NCBI GenBank assembly: GCA_902796555.1
Contig: CADBPR010000019.1
Coordinates: forward strand, 27,025-91,024
Direction of reading: 5' to 3'
DNA from: an uncultured Bacteroidia bacterium
GTDB taxonomy: Bacteria; Bacteroidota; Bacteroidia; Bacteroidales; UBA932
DNA length: 64,000 nt
The notes beneath the pieces are model-generated. The model saw nothing but the letters and a program-made list of their open reading frames with translations. It was not told where the DNA came from and made no database searches. Both the position numbers and the translations under genes were made by a program. This document shows, piece by piece, positions 17,288 to 27,230 of the stretch. How positions within the stretch are numbered: the first letter of the stretch is position 1; each line of letters begins with the position of its first letter.

Positions 17288-19715
17288 GGGTACGGGCGAT
17301 TTCTTCGGCCGAAGTACCCTTGTCGGCCCGGTACTGCTCCGGGTCACGGAAACCGGCCAGGAAAGCCTTTACGGCCATCCGTTTCTTGCCGGAAAGCTGC
17401 AGGTCGGTCAGTTTCAGGGCCCCGTCGGCCGTGGCGATGGCCAGGTAGGACTTGCCGTCGGAAAGCACCGTACCGGGCGTACCGGTGAGTTCCGGACACT
17501 TCTCGGCCGCATAGATTTTCAGCTGTGTCGCCGTGCCGTCCGGTGCCAGGAGGTTGGTGTAGGCCGTCGGATACGGGCTCAGACCGCGGATGAGGTTGTA
17601 TACCTGCACCATCGGGGCATCCCAATCGATGTGACACAGTTCTTTATGAATCTTCGGCGCCGGCTTCAGCACCTCGGAGCCCTGGATGAAACTGCGCTGA
17701 ACGCGGGTTTCGACACTCTTTTCAATCAAGCCTTGGACCGTTGTGAGCACCAGTTCGGAGCCCAGCGGCATCAGGCGGTCATGCAGGTCGCCGGCCGTGT
17801 CGGTATCGCCGATGCGGCATTCCTGGCGGAGAATGATCTTGCCGGTATCGATGTCCTTGTCAATCAGAAAGGTCGTGACGCCGGTCATCCGCTCGCCGTT
17901 GATAATGGCCCAGTTGATCGGGGCGGCACCCCGGTACTGCGGCAGCAGGGCCGCATGGAGGTTGAAGGTACCCAACGGCGGCATGGACCAGACCTCTTCC
18001 GGCAGCATACGGAAGGCCACCACCACGAAAATGTCGGCCTTGAGTGCCGCCAGCTGCGCCAGGAAGTCCGGGTCTTTCAGTTTCACGGGCTGCAGCACCG
18101 GAATATCGTGCGCCACAGCATATTGCTTCACTGCGCTTTCCGCCAGCTGCTGGCCGCGGCCCACGGGTTTGTCGGCCACGGTGACAACCGCCGCAATCTT
18201 ATATTTCGCTTTGACAAGGGCATCCAGCGGAGCCACTGCGAACTCCGGCGTGCCGAAATAGACAATCTTCGTTTTCTTGAAAAATCCCATAACCAATGCT
18301 TTGATACGCCGCCAGGAATGCATCAGGCTGTCGGCGTTGAACAGGGCCGAATCATGTATGGCCTTCCAGGATAGATATGCCCCGATGGGCAGTAGCACAA
18401 GGGACGAGATAAAGGTGCCCCAAACGGCCGCCACTTCCCCGTCACGGGCCATTTTCACACCGGTGATATCCACCACCCAGTACACCACGAAGAAGAGCGC
18501 GGCGATGATGGCCGATGCGCCCAGACCGGAACGGCGGCTGACGAATGCGCCCAGCGGCGCCCCAATCAGGAACATGATCAGACAAGCCAGTGCCCCGGAG
18601 AACTTCTTGAAAATCTGCACGTTGGTACGGCGGAGGGACCAGTCGTACTGGAGCACGTCACTGCCGGCATTCTTCAGGTATGACGTCTTCTGCCGCGCCT
18701 GGGACAGGGCCGCTTCATAGGCTTTGCGCTCCTCGTAACGGTTCTTCCAGTGGCCGAATTCGGACAGGTCCATCGGGGACAGTTCCTTGTGAAAAGAGGT
18801 GTCCAGCTGGCTGTTGAACCGCAGGGTACGGTCCAGGGCATAAGAGGCCAGGTGTTTGTTCACCACCGAATCCTTCCGCACGTCCAGGGAATCCTTGTCC
18901 ACCAGCAGGGTCTTCAGGCGCCGGGTGTTGGCCTGGTCGCCATACTGCCCCTCCTTCGTTTTCTCGAAGGAGTAATTCTTCAGCGGAATAATCATCTCCT
19001 GCTCGGCAAATTGGATGCGCTGCAGGTCCAGGACGGTGTCCTTGTAGCTCATCTTGTTTTCTTCCTGGTAGTTGATGCCGTGATAGAGGGTAAAGACGAT
19101 ATAATCCTTGCTCTCCGACATCTTCATCATGGCCGAGTCCGCGAGGGTTTCGGCGCGGCCGGCCTTGCCGTCCGTCTGGTCATAGACCTGCACCCCGTAC
19201 ATCATGCCCGTCTTCTTGTTACGGCCGTCGATACGGAGCGTATAACCCTCGATGCCGTCATAGAAAGAACCGACCGGAATGTTGATTTCCTTGTTGGTGT
19301 TCAGGATGTCGCTGCGGAGGGTGTAAATCTTGTTCCAGGCTACCGGAACCAGGTTGTTGGCCACAAAATAGGAACCGACGCTGATAATCAGAGCTGTCAC
19401 CAGGGTCAGGGGCAGCATCACCCGGCCGACGGAAATGCCGGCCGACTTCATGGCAATCAGTTCCGAGTTCTCGGACAGCTGCCCGATGGTCATCACGCCG
19501 GCCAGCAGGGTGGCCAGCGGGATGGACAGGGGCAGCATGGTCGTACCGCCCCAGAGCATGAATTCCAGGATGACCGAAAAATGGAGGCCTTTCCCGACCA
19601 GCTCATCGATGTATACCCACAGGAACTGCATCATCAGGATGAACACCACGACGATGAGGATCGCGAAGAACGGTCCGATGTAGGATTTGATGAGATACTG
19701 GTCTAATTTCTTCAT
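17280..19715 (-). CDS. Fusion of LptF/LptG-type permease and methionyl-tRNA formyltransferase
   Basis: One unbroken 811-residue frame encodes two normally separate proteins. Residues 1 to about 470 are a YjgP/YjgQ (LptF/G) permease: helices at about 12-35, 55-80 and 100-122, a beta-rich periplasmic domain, then three C-terminal helices (SGALACLIMFLIGAPLGAF). Residues about 476-811 are a full-length Fmt: KIVYFGTPEFA, FNLHAALLPQYRGAAPINW (Asn and His of the catalytic triad; the usual Ser after HA is Ala) and the DIDTGKI aspartate. An ATG at 18290 (MGFFKKTKI) could serve as an independent Fmt start. Lost stop, real fusion or sequencing indel are all possible. Confidence 0.88.
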   Translation of the reverse strand: MKKLDQYLIKSYIGPFFAILIVVVFILMMQFLWVYIDELVGKGLHFSVILEFMLWGGTTMLPLSIPLATLLAGVMTIGQLSENSELIAMKSAGISVGRVMLPLTLVTALIISVGSYFVANNLVPVAWNKIYTLRSDILNTNKEINIPVGSFYDGIEGYTLRIDGRNKKTGMMYGVQVYDQTDGKAGRAETLADSAMMKMSESKDYIVFTLYHGINYQEENKMSYKDTVLDLQRIQFAEQEMIIPLKNYSFEKTKEGQYGDQANTRRLKTLLVDKDSLDVRKDSVVNKHLASYALDRTLRFNSQLDTSFHKELSPMDLSEFGHWKNRYEERKAYEAALSQARQKTSYLKNAGSDVLQYDWSLRRTNVQIFKKFSGALACLIMFLIGAPLGAFVSRRSGLGASAIIAALFFVVYWVVDITGVKMARDGEVAAVWGTFISSLVLLPIGAYLSWKAIHDSALFNADSLMHSWRRIKALVMGFFKKTKIVYFGTPEFAVAPLDALVKAKYKIAAVVTVADKPVGRGQQLAESAVKQYAVAHDIPVLQPVKLKDPDFLAQLAALKADIFVVVAFRMLPEEVWSMPPLGTFNLHAALLPQYRGAAPINWAIINGERMTGVTTFLIDKDIDTGKIILRQECRIGDTDTAGDLHDRLMPLGSELVLTTVQGLIEKSVETRVQRSFIQGSEVLKPAPKIHKELCHIDWDAPMVQVYNLIRGLSPYPTAYTNLLAPDGTATQLKIYAAEKCPELTGTPGTVLSDGKSYLAIATADGALKLTDLQLSGKKRMAVKAFLAGFRDPEQYRADKGTSAEEIARTRA

Positions 19716-19769
19716 GTATGCCGGGTGCCGTTTTCACGGCAGGTTTCATGCCGGGGTCCGCCCGAAGGC

Positions 19770-22385
19770 TTATGCCGTAGCGATTTCCACCATTTTGTCC
19801 AGGGCGTCCTGCAGGCCTTCGGGGTTCTTGCCGCCAGCCGTTGCCAGACCGGGCTGGCCACCGCCGCCGCCCTGGATGCATTTCGCCGCCTCCCGGATGT
19901 CCTTGCCGGCGTTCTTGCCGGCGGCCACCAGGTCGGGCGAATACATCAGCACCAGGTTGGGCTTGCCCTCATGCTGGAAGGCTCCTGCAAAAACAAAGCC
20001 TGAGACTTCTTTCTGGAGCCGGAGCGCCGCCTCGCGTACCATCGCAGGGTCGGCATCCCGGGTGAATTTCGCCACCTTCAGCGATCCGACCTGTTCGGCG
20101 TGATCGGTGATGGCCTGGGCGAACTGAGCGGCCTTTTCCTTGGCAATCGCCTCGAATTCCTTCTTGTAGGTCCCGTTTTCTTCAATCATCTTCTGAATCG
20201 CGCCGGTCAGGTCGGGCACGTTGTTGAAGAAGGCGCGGGCCGCCTTGACCGTGTCGATGACGCCGGCCACCAGGGCTTCCGCCGCTTCGCCGGTCACCGC
20301 CTCAATACGGCGAACACCGGCTGCGACAGCTCCTTCGGAAACGATTTTGAAATATCCGATCTGGCCGGTCGCGGCTGCATGGGTACCGCCGCACAACTCG
20401 ACGGACTGACCGAATTTCACCACGCGGACCTTGTCGCCGTATTTCTCGCCGAAGAGGGCGATGGCGCCCATGGCGTTGGCCTCTTCCATCGTGGCATCAC
20501 GTTTCTCCTCGCGGACGAAGTTGCTGCGAATCAATTGGTTGACGCGCTTCTCCGTGGCGGCGATTTCTTCATCCGTCATCTTGGAGAAATGCGAGAAGTC
20601 GAAACGGAAATAGTCCGGGCCCACGAAGGAACCTTTCTGCTCCACATGCGTGCCGAGCACCTCGCGCAGCGCCTGGTCCAGCAGATGGGTCGCCGTGTGG
20701 TTGTTGGTAATCTTCAGCCGGCGTTCGGCATCTACACAGAGGGTAAAGGCCGCATTCGGGTTCTCCGGCAGGCGTTCGGCCAGGTGAATGGTCAGGTTGT
20801 TCTCCTTGACCGTGTTCAGAATCGCGATTTTCTCGCCGGCGGCGGATTCAATCCAGCCGCTGTCGCCGACCTGTCCGCCCATTTCAGCATAGAACGGCGT
20901 CCGGTCGAAAACCAGCTGGTACAGGACCTTGTTCTTCTGTTTGACGGTGCGCTGCTTCAGCAGGCGGGCACCCTCAACTTTCTGGGTATCATAGCCTTCG
21001 AAGGCTACTTCCTCGCCGGGGAAGAACTCCGCCCAGTCGCCGAACTCATTGGAGGTGGCATTGCGGGCGCGCTCTTTCTTCTTGGCCATTTCGGCATTGA
21101 AGCCGTCCATATCGATGGTGTAGCCGTTTTCGGTGGCAATCAGTTCGGTCAGGTCCACCGGGAAACCGTAGGTATCATAGAGAACGAAGGCGTCGGCACC
21201 GGCAATCACCTTGCTGTCCCGACTCTTGGCCATGTAGTCGTCCATCATGCGGATACCGCGGTCCAGGGTGCGCAGGAAGGCCAGTTCCTCTTCCTTGATG
21301 ACGCTTTCAATCAGGTTCTGCTGGGCTTTCAGTTCGGGATAGGCCTCGCCCATATCGTCCACCAGCTGGGGCACCAGGCGGCAGAGGAAGGGCTCGGAGA
21401 AGCCGAGGAAGGTATAGCCGTAGCGGACGGCCCGGCGCAGGATGCGGCGGATGACATAGCCGGCCTTCACGTTGGAGGGCAGCTGGCCGTCAGCGATGGA
21501 GAAAGCGATGGCACGGATGTGGTCGGCAATCACGCGCATGGCGACCTCGGTCTTGGGGCTCTCGTGATAGGCCCGGCCGGAAAGCGTCTCGATGGTATGA
21601 ATCATGCCGCTGAAGACATCGCTGTCATAGTTGCTGGTTTTGCCCTGCAGGACCATGCACAGGCGCTCGAAGCCCATACCGGTATCGATATTCTTGGCCG
21701 GCAGGCTCTCCAGGTGGCCGTCAGCCTTGCGGTTGTACTGCATGAACACGAGGTTCCAGATTTCGATGACCTCGTCGTTGTCCGTATTGACCAGACTGGC
21801 ACCGGGCACTTTGGCGCGCTCCTCGGGGCCGCGCAGGTCGATATGAATCTCACTGCAGGGTCCGCAGGGGCCCGTGTCGCCCATTTCCCAGAAATTGTCA
21901 TGCTTGTTGCCCAGCAGGATATGGTCCGCCGGCATATGCCTGAGCCACGCCGTCCTGGCCTCTTCGTCGAGGCTTGTGCCGTCCTCGTCGCTGCCTTCGA
22001 ATACGGTGGCATAGAGGAGGGATTTGTCGATACCGTACACCTCGGTCAGGAGCTCCCATGCCCAGTCGATGGCCTCGGACTTGAAATAGTCGCCGAAGCT
22101 CCAGTTGCCGAGCATTTCGAACATCGTATGGTGGCGGCCGTCATGGCCCACAGCTTCCAGGTCATTGTGTTTGCCGCTCACGCGCAGACATTTCTGACTG
22201 TCGGTGGCCCGCTTGAACTTGGGGGCCGTATTGCCCAGGAAGATATCCTTGAACTGGTTCATACCGGCGTTGGTAAACATCAAGGTCGGGTCGTTCTTGA
22301 TAACCATGGGGGCGGAGGGAACGATGGTGTGTCCCTTGCTGGCGAAGAAGTCCAGGTACTTCTGTCTGATTTCTTTAGCTGTCAT
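19770..22385 (-). CDS. alaS: Alanyl-tRNA synthetase
   Basis: AlaS charges tRNA-Ala. The 871-residue protein has the class II catalytic core from the N-terminus ([22 protein letters not shown], then [13 protein letters not shown]), the tRNA-recognition domain, the editing domain with zinc ligands HTATHLL and [13 protein letters not shown], and the C-terminal oligomerisation domain ending with a Gly-rich segment ([17 protein letters not shown]). Length is normal. A consensus promoter lies 77 bp upstream. The permease-Fmt fusion follows after 54 bp. Confidence 0.97.
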   Translation of the reverse strand: MTAKEIRQKYLDFFASKGHTIVPSAPMVIKNDPTLMFTNAGMNQFKDIFLGNTAPKFKRATDSQKCLRVSGKHNDLEAVGHDGRHHTMFEMLGNWSFGDYFKSEAIDWAWELLTEVYGIDKSLLYATVFEGSDEDGTSLDEEARTAWLRHMPADHILLGNKHDNFWEMGDTGPCGPCSEIHIDLRGPEERAKVPGASLVNTDNDEVIEIWNLVFMQYNRKADGHLESLPAKNIDTGMGFERLCMVLQGKTSNYDSDVFSGMIHTIETLSGRAYHESPKTEVAMRVIADHIRAIAFSIADGQLPSNVKAGYVIRRILRRAVRYGYTFLGFSEPFLCRLVPQLVDDMGEAYPELKAQQNLIESVIKEEELAFLRTLDRGIRMMDDYMAKSRDSKVIAGADAFVLYDTYGFPVDLTELIATENGYTIDMDGFNAEMAKKKERARNATSNEFGDWAEFFPGEEVAFEGYDTQKVEGARLLKQRTVKQKNKVLYQLVFDRTPFYAEMGGQVGDSGWIESAAGEKIAILNTVKENNLTIHLAERLPENPNAAFTLCVDAERRLKITNNHTATHLLDQALREVLGTHVEQKGSFVGPDYFRFDFSHFSKMTDEEIAATEKRVNQLIRSNFVREEKRDATMEEANAMGAIALFGEKYGDKVRVVKFGQSVELCGGTHAAATGQIGYFKIVSEGAVAAGVRRIEAVTGEAAEALVAGVIDTVKAARAFFNNVPDLTGAIQKMIEENGTYKKEFEAIAKEKAAQFAQAITDHAEQVGSLKVAKFTRDADPAMVREAALRLQKEVSGFVFAGAFQHEGKPNLVLMYSPDLVAAGKNAGKDIREAAKCIQGGGGGQPGLATAGGKNPEGLQDALDKMVEIATA

Positions 22386-22468
22386 ATATTTTTATTCGTT
22401 GTATGCGTTTTTCCGGGACCGGCCGCCGGCGTTGCCGCGCGGCTTTCAGGCACATTCCCAAAATCCTG

Positions 22469-22499
22469 CAAATTTACGCATCTTTGCACGAATTTCCAA
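22469..22499 (-). promoter_or_regulatory. alaS promoter
   Basis: Minus-strand TTGG (22496-22499), 19-nt spacer, perfect -7 box TAAATTTG (22469-22476). The predicted leader is about 75 nt. Confidence 0.65.
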
Positions 22500-22608
22500 T
22501 ACTTCCCCGCCGCAAGCCCCGGCCGAAACGGCAGAATGACAGCACACCTGCCCGCTGAGTCATGTTCAAAATAAGCAGGTGTCGGATGGATGAGTGACAA
22601 GCCGGGTT

Positions 22609-23025
22609 TTACTTTTGTAACATTCCGATGATTTCGAACTGCGTTGCGACGCTGTTGACCAGCCGTTCCATGAGAATCGGCTTGGAGATAAAATCATTGG
22701 CGCCGTACTGGAACCCCCGAACGATGTCGTCGTTGGAATTGAGCGCCGAAAGAATCACGACGCGGATGTCCGCCGTCTCCGGGTTCTCCCGGATCCGCCG
22801 CAGCACCTCGAAACCGTCCACCTGGGGCATCATCAAATCGAGCAGGACCAGATGGGGCTTCTCTTCCGCGATGGCTTCAAGCGCCTGGGCACCGCCCGCG
22901 GCCGTACGGAGGCGGAAATTGAACATCTTGAGCATTTTCTGCACAAGCAGCAGGTTGATGGGCACATCGTCCACTACCAGCACGTTATATGTAGAAAGGT
23001 CCTTTTGAGGAAGCTGAATCGACAT
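22609..23025 (-). CDS. Stand-alone receiver (single-domain response regulator)
   Basis: About 138 residues consist of a receiver domain only, with no output domain. Acidic residues D19-D20, phospho-acceptor D63 (LLDLMMP), the switch serine (ILSALNS) and lysine (SKPI) are all present. The start is taken as ATG 23025; a GTG at 23031 overlapping the regulator's stop is an alternative. It is very like the receiver at 48412-48834. It is the last gene of the fimbrillin-regulator-receiver operon, so it may relay phosphate or bind the neighbouring membrane regulator; that role is inference. Confidence 0.9.
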   Translation of the reverse strand: MSIQLPQKDLSTYNVLVVDDVPINLLLVQKMLKMFNFRLRTAAGGAQALEAIAEEKPHLVLLDLMMPQVDGFEVLRRIRENPETADIRVVILSALNSNDDIVRGFQYGANDFISKPILMERLVNSVATQFEIIGMLQK

Positions 23026-23030
23026 GGGCA

Positions 23031-24383
23031 CTACGCTTGTTTATCAATTGACGGGCTTTGGGACGCAATCCAGACCTTGGGCGTCACGCCGGTGACCTTC
23101 TTGAAGATGATATTGAAGGTGGAAGCGCTGACAAAGCCGCAGGCCTTTGCAATCTCGTCCTGACGGGCGTCCCGGTGATGGAGAATATACTCCTCGGCAT
23201 AATCGATGCGCAGTGTATTCAGCAGTTCCGGAAAGCCCAGATTATAGGTGTTATTGACCATTTTGGAGACATAGGTCTTGTTGGTATTGAGCGCATCGGC
23301 CACATCGGCCAGCGTGAGACCCGGCTGCAGGAATTTGCGGTCACGGAACATCAGCTGCTGGAAGCGCGACAGCAGTCCGCCGTCGTCCCATGCATTGGCC
23401 ACGGCAGCGAAAATATCGGCGGCCAGATGCTTCTCCAATATGACATCTCCACGGGACACCGCTTCCACGTCGAGACTCTCCCCTATCTTGCCCTGGATGC
23501 GTTTCAGTGCCTCCGTTTCGGCATCTTCGACCAAATCGGAAATCATCTCCTCCACGACCTCGGACTTGTCCTGATCTCCGAAATTATAGCGCCAGGAAAT
23601 CCGCATGTCACGGATGGAAACCTCCGCCTTGGATGCAAACATGGACGTATAGCTGATTGCAAAAATAGCAATCACCAGCAAAAGGGACAGGGCGAAAGAA
23701 ATCCAGACATGCTGGTCCAGAAAGTCCTTGTACAGCAATGCTTTCAGCGGGAAAACAAAGAACAGCAGCAGGATAAAGAAACTCTGGAGTTCTATCAGCC
23801 TGATTTTTTGGCCGCGGAAGAAGCCAAGGACGTTCCGGGGGTGGAAATGCTGCCGGACAAACGTACGGATATAAGCCCCGAGCAACAGGAGCACCTCCAC
23901 GAGCAGGACCAGCCGGAAGGCCACCACGACCCAGTAGTAATAGGTGCGGAAAACACCCCCCTGATACTCCTGCACGATGCCGTTCCCTTCCGTATACAGC
24001 CGCCGCAGGAACGCTTCTATCTGAACGTCGCCGGCGATATGCGTCAGCAGTATACCGCCCGTGAACAAGGTCACAGGCACCAGAATCCAGATATAATGAA
24101 TTACTTTCGGCAGCTCATGGCGCCGCAGGGCCCGCATGTACATCCAGACCAGCGGCATCAGACAGGGGGCGGTAAACTGCGACAGCAAGGCCATCTTGCG
24201 GAGAATGCTGTAAGGCGTCCCCGGGGCGTCATAGAAGGCGTCTGTAAGCAGAAAAAGGCCTGTGGCAAGCAGCAGACCCAGGAACAGCCGGAACGTGTGC
24301 GTTCTGGATGCCATCATCGCAGTGATTGCCATCCAGAAGAAACACGCCGCCACCGGCAGGAACAATATGATGGACCCGGTCAT
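23031..24383 (-). CDS. Membrane-anchored AraC-type transcriptional regulator
   Basis: The 450-residue protein has six to seven hydrophobic segments in the first 245 residues, then a cytoplasmic C-terminal half ending in an AraC-type double helix-turn-helix (LTLADVADALNTNKTYVSKM and DEIAKACGFVSASTFNIIFKK, about residues 345-435). Such integral-membrane AraC regulators are widespread in Bacteroidetes and often lie next to surface-structure genes. Its start overlaps the fimbrillin stop by 1 bp (TGATG). It sits beside the fimbrial locus that begins at 25899 and is the obvious candidate regulator of it. Confidence 0.9.
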   Translation of the reverse strand: MTGSIILFLPVAACFFWMAITAMMASRTHTFRLFLGLLLATGLFLLTDAFYDAPGTPYSILRKMALLSQFTAPCLMPLVWMYMRALRRHELPKVIHYIWILVPVTLFTGGILLTHIAGDVQIEAFLRRLYTEGNGIVQEYQGGVFRTYYYWVVVAFRLVLLVEVLLLLGAYIRTFVRQHFHPRNVLGFFRGQKIRLIELQSFFILLLFFVFPLKALLYKDFLDQHVWISFALSLLLVIAIFAISYTSMFASKAEVSIRDMRISWRYNFGDQDKSEVVEEMISDLVEDAETEALKRIQGKIGESLDVEAVSRGDVILEKHLAADIFAAVANAWDDGGLLSRFQQLMFRDRKFLQPGLTLADVADALNTNKTYVSKMVNNTYNLGFPELLNTLRIDYAEEYILHHRDARQDEIAKACGFVSASTFNIIFKKVTGVTPKVWIASQSPSIDKQA

Positions 24384-25474
24384 CAGAAGTCGTCGTTATT
24401 CTCGTATATTTTGGTTTCCCAGTCGCCGACAGCCGGCGCAAACGTAATTTCCCGGTATACCGAACTCAAATCGATGCCGATATGGAAGGTATACTGCTTG
24501 CCATAGGCAAAGACATTGTCCGGCAAGAGGCCATACAGCATATAGCGAGCGACCTGTTCTTTGAGCGGCTCATAATAAAAACCGTTGTGGGTAAAACCGT
24601 CGACATCATAGATGACTTCAACGCACTGTTTTCCGATTTCAATCTCATCCGGAATGGAATAATAGCGGTGGCTGTCCCGCAAACGGTCTTCCAGGGTCTC
24701 GTATCCGACAAACTTTTCATTCTCCATCCCCACGCCTACCTTGGCATCGCCCTCAAAAACCACGATTTTCCGATAATAGCCCTGCTTGTGCCAAAGTCCC
24801 CGGCCCTGCTGGAGATTGTTGACGAATACGCCGGCCTGCGCAACATTGGTTGCCGTCAGTTTTCGCAGATGGACCAGCCCCTGCAACTCTTCCGCAGGTG
24901 TGACATCGCAGATTTTGAAGCCGATATCATTTGTAATATGCTGAAATTCAAGGGGAATCATGTTAAGCTGATCAACGGCACGCTCGACCGTTTTGGAGAC
25001 CAGCGGGCCGGCCTCCGTCTCACTCGCGGTAAAAGGAATGGAATAGTCGGCATATTCCTCACCGTAGGCAACATTGTCTACATAAGGATAGTAGGCACTC
25101 AGTGTAATCGCACTGGGAAGGTCCCACAAGGCATTGTCAAAATAACCCGTATAACCGTTACCGCCGGAAGAAACGGAAGCGTTGTCCAGCAGAAGGGTGC
25201 CGGAATTCATATCGATGCCAATCAGGCCGAAAGGAATATCCTTATCCATCGTCGCCAACTTATCCCCCGCCGTCACGTCCGCTTTGGTCGCAATCCGGCT
25301 GTCGTCATGGGTGATATCCTCACCATCACGGGTCACCTTGATATCGAAGTCTATCTTCTTGCGGGTATCGGCCGTCTGCCGCTGCGGCGCAGGCATATCG
25401 CCCAACTGGTTGCAGGAAATGCCCGACAGCATTGCGGTCAGGAGAACCAGGGAAAGGAGAACCGTGTTTTTCAT
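24383..25474 (-). CDS. Fimbrillin-family lipoprotein (divergent from the main fimbrial locus)
   Basis: The 363-residue lipoprotein has lipobox LSGISC (Cys21). It carries the family's T-K-A tripeptide at K64 and the C-terminal ITFAPAVGDWET, matching the FDPAV-x-x-W end of the fimbrillins at 28292-36534. It differs from them in the body (SAITLSAYYPYVD replaces the YYWPKTG-FISYSP motif), so it may be an anchor, minor subunit or signalling form rather than the shaft. It heads an operon with the membrane regulator and receiver. Confidence 0.82.
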   Translation of the reverse strand: MKNTVLLSLVLLTAMLSGISCNQLGDMPAPQRQTADTRKKIDFDIKVTRDGEDITHDDSRIATKADVTAGDKLATMDKDIPFGLIGIDMNSGTLLLDNASVSSGGNGYTGYFDNALWDLPSAITLSAYYPYVDNVAYGEEYADYSIPFTASETEAGPLVSKTVERAVDQLNMIPLEFQHITNDIGFKICDVTPAEELQGLVHLRKLTATNVAQAGVFVNNLQQGRGLWHKQGYYRKIVVFEGDAKVGVGMENEKFVGYETLEDRLRDSHRYYSIPDEIEIGKQCVEVIYDVDGFTHNGFYYEPLKEQVARYMLYGLLPDNVFAYGKQYTFHIGIDLSSVYREITFAPAVGDWETKIYENNDDF

Positions 25475-25544
25475 ACCTATTATATTTTAAGCACTGCAGC
25501 CCTGCAGCCGGGGGAATTCAAATCTTTCCATCACATTCCGGGGG

Positions 25545-25575
25545 CAAAGATAGTGAAAAAATTTTTAAAAACAAA
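25545..25575 (-). promoter_or_regulatory. Promoter of the fimbrillin-regulator-receiver operon
   Basis: Minus-strand TTTG (25572-25575), 19-nt spacer, perfect -7 box TATCTTTG (25545-25552). The predicted leader is about 64 nt to ATG 25474. Confidence 0.75.
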
Positions 25576-25813
25576 TATTTCTTTAAAAAACATCAAAAAA
25601 TTTTTAATTCTTGAAAACTGCGCATTTTGGACGCGAGTATAGCCCTCACAGGCCTATAGTAGGGCAATTCCGCACTTATTCAGCAAAAATATGCCGCAGG
25701 ACTAGACCTGCCCCTCCCCGTTAGTGATATCTTGTTGACGTTTTTAAAATCGTAAAAATTTTTTAAAAAATTCACGAATCAAAAATTCTTTTTAAAAATA
25801 ATTCGAAAAAGTT

Positions 25814-25844
25814 TTGGAAATTAAATTTTAATGCATTATCTTTG
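25814..25844 (+). promoter_or_regulatory. Promoter of the main fimbrial locus
   Basis: TTGG (25814-25817), 19-nt spacer, perfect -7 box TATCTTTG (25837-25844). The predicted leader is about 48 nt to ATG 25899. This is identical in -7 sequence to the divergent promoter. Confidence 0.75.
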
Positions 25845-25898
25845 CAACCAGAAAACGAACAATAGGCCCCTGAGGACGCTCAGGCCAAGAAACGACAA

Positions 25899-27230
25899 AT
25901 GAACAAAACACACAAAAACACAGGACTCATGGCGACAATCCGAAGGATTGCCATGATTTGCGTCGTTTTTGTGTGCGCTTTTTTTTCTTCGTACGCGCAG
26001 GAGCGTGAGTTGCGTATTTATTATCCCTTCGACAATGCGACAGTGCGGGCCGACTATCTGGGAAATGACCGCACCTTCCAGCAGCTGGACAGCCTCGTTG
26101 CCGCCGGTGCCTTGAACGGCCGGGACAGCATCGAAGTCGTGTCCTACTCCTCCCCCGAAGGCAATTACGCATACAACCTGGCCCTTTCCCGTCGCCGTGC
26201 GGAAGCTTTCCGCAAGTACCTGACTGCGACCTACCCGCAGCTGGATGGCCGCATCACCATCAATCCCGGTGCAGAATCCTGGGACGATTTGCGGGCGGCA
26301 ATCATGAATGATGTCCGGATGGACGAAACGGTCCGCGAAACAATGCTGAACATCGTCGACTCCCCTGCAGCGCCGGACGTCAAAGAGGCCCGTCTACGGA
26401 CCGTCCCGCAGTACAAACAGTTCTATGCCTCGTATTTCAAGAGATTCCGCTACGCTTTCATTCGGGTGAAAGAGGCGGAGGCATCCCTGCAGACGGAAAC
26501 CCTTCCGGCCGAGCCGGATACCATCAAGGTGCATCCTGGAGACACGCTCAGCATCCCCGGGCATGTCATCATCGGTGTTCCCGACACCGTGCAGACCGTC
26601 CGGACGGACACGGTCACCATTGTCCGCACCGACACGGTCTATATTACCAAGACCCCGGTCATTTACCGCCCGAAGACCACCGTGGTGGCCCTGAAGACCA
26701 ATTTGCTGTACGACGCCGTCACCGCCCTCAACTTCGAAGTGGAAGTACCGATTGCCAACCGCTTCTCCATCATGGCGGAAGATGTGTTCCCCTGGTGGGA
26801 AACCGGCAACAAATACTGCTTCCAGATGTGGGAAATGGGCATCGAAGGCCGTGTGTGGCTGAAGCCCTGGGACCCGAAAGGCACCGAAAAGCTCCGGGGC
26901 TGGTTCGGCGGTCTGTACGGCATGTCCTCTAAATACGATTTCCAGTACGACCGTTCCCTGAACTATCAGGGCGAGTATTGGTCTGCCGGCCTTACCGCCG
27001 GTTATGCCATGCCCATCGGCCGGAAGAAAAGGGTCAACCTCGAATTCAGCCTGTCACTGGGCTACCTGCAGTCCGATTACCGGCACTACCAGCCGACCGG
27101 CGACTACGACAAGCTGATCCGCGACAAATACAATATCGGCAAGGTTTCCTATTTCGGCCCGACCAAGGCCAAAGTCAGCCTCGTCGTTCCCATCAACATA
27201 CCCGGAAAGAAGGAGGTGCGCTATGAGTAA
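25899..27230 (+). CDS. DUF3575 outer-membrane protein with OmpA-like N-terminal region
   Basis: The 443-residue protein has a signal peptide ending FSSYAQ (about residue 34), an OmpA-like segment (SYSSPEGNYAYNLALSRRRA, about 80-100), a linker of repeated D-T-V units (about 205-250), and a C-terminal DUF3575 domain of about 175 residues (LKTNLLYDAVTALNFEVEV, EMGIEGRVW, GYAMPIGRKK). DUF3575 proteins are predicted barrels encoded at the head of Bacteroidales fimbrial loci, possibly acting in export or anchoring. It overlaps the DUF5119 gene by 8 bp. The partial gene at 1-1114 shares its N-terminal pattern. Confidence 0.88.
   Translation: MNKTHKNTGLMATIRRIAMICVVFVCAFFSSYAQERELRIYYPFDNATVRADYLGNDRTFQQLDSLVAAGALNGRDSIEVVSYSSPEGNYAYNLALSRRRAEAFRKYLTATYPQLDGRITINPGAESWDDLRAAIMNDVRMDETVRETMLNIVDSPAAPDVKEARLRTVPQYKQFYASYFKRFRYAFIRVKEAEASLQTETLPAEPDTIKVHPGDTLSIPGHVIIGVPDTVQTVRTDTVTIVRTDTVYITKTPVIYRPKTTVVALKTNLLYDAVTALNFEVEVPIANRFSIMAEDVFPWWETGNKYCFQMWEMGIEGRVWLKPWDPKGTEKLRGWFGGLYGMSSKYDFQYDRSLNYQGEYWSAGLTAGYAMPIGRKKRVNLEFSLSLGYLQSDYRHYQPTGDYDKLIRDKYNIGKVSYFGPTKAKVSLVVPINIPGKKEVRYE

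Larger units (their letters stand above)
25475..25898. other. Divergent control region between the two fimbrial transcription units
   Basis: These 424 bp hold no gene. A consensus promoter fires left (25545-25575) and another right (25814-25844). Between them, two AT-rich arms (about 25553-25620 and 25745-25813) flank a GC-richer island. The island contains small dyads: TATAG-N11-CTATA near 25640-25660 and GCAGG-N6-CCTGC near 25700. These could be operators for the membrane AraC regulator. No clear inverted repeats of the kind that flank phase-variable promoters were found. Confidence 0.6.

Noticed and set aside
20100-22574. An 824-codon + strand open frame opposite alaS
   Set aside because: It is an antisense shadow of a well-recognised gene, with no motif or start signal.
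22544-22582. Perfect 8-bp inverted repeat ACACCTGC/GCAGGTGT between the receiver gene and alaS
   Set aside because: The loop is 23 nt and no T-run follows on either strand, so it is not supported as a terminator and I have no evidence for an operator.
25576-25813. Possible invertible (phase-variable) promoter segment
   Set aside because: Both AT-rich arms look alike at first sight, but no exact inverted repeat longer than a few A/T-rich bases could be traced, and no invertase gene is near.
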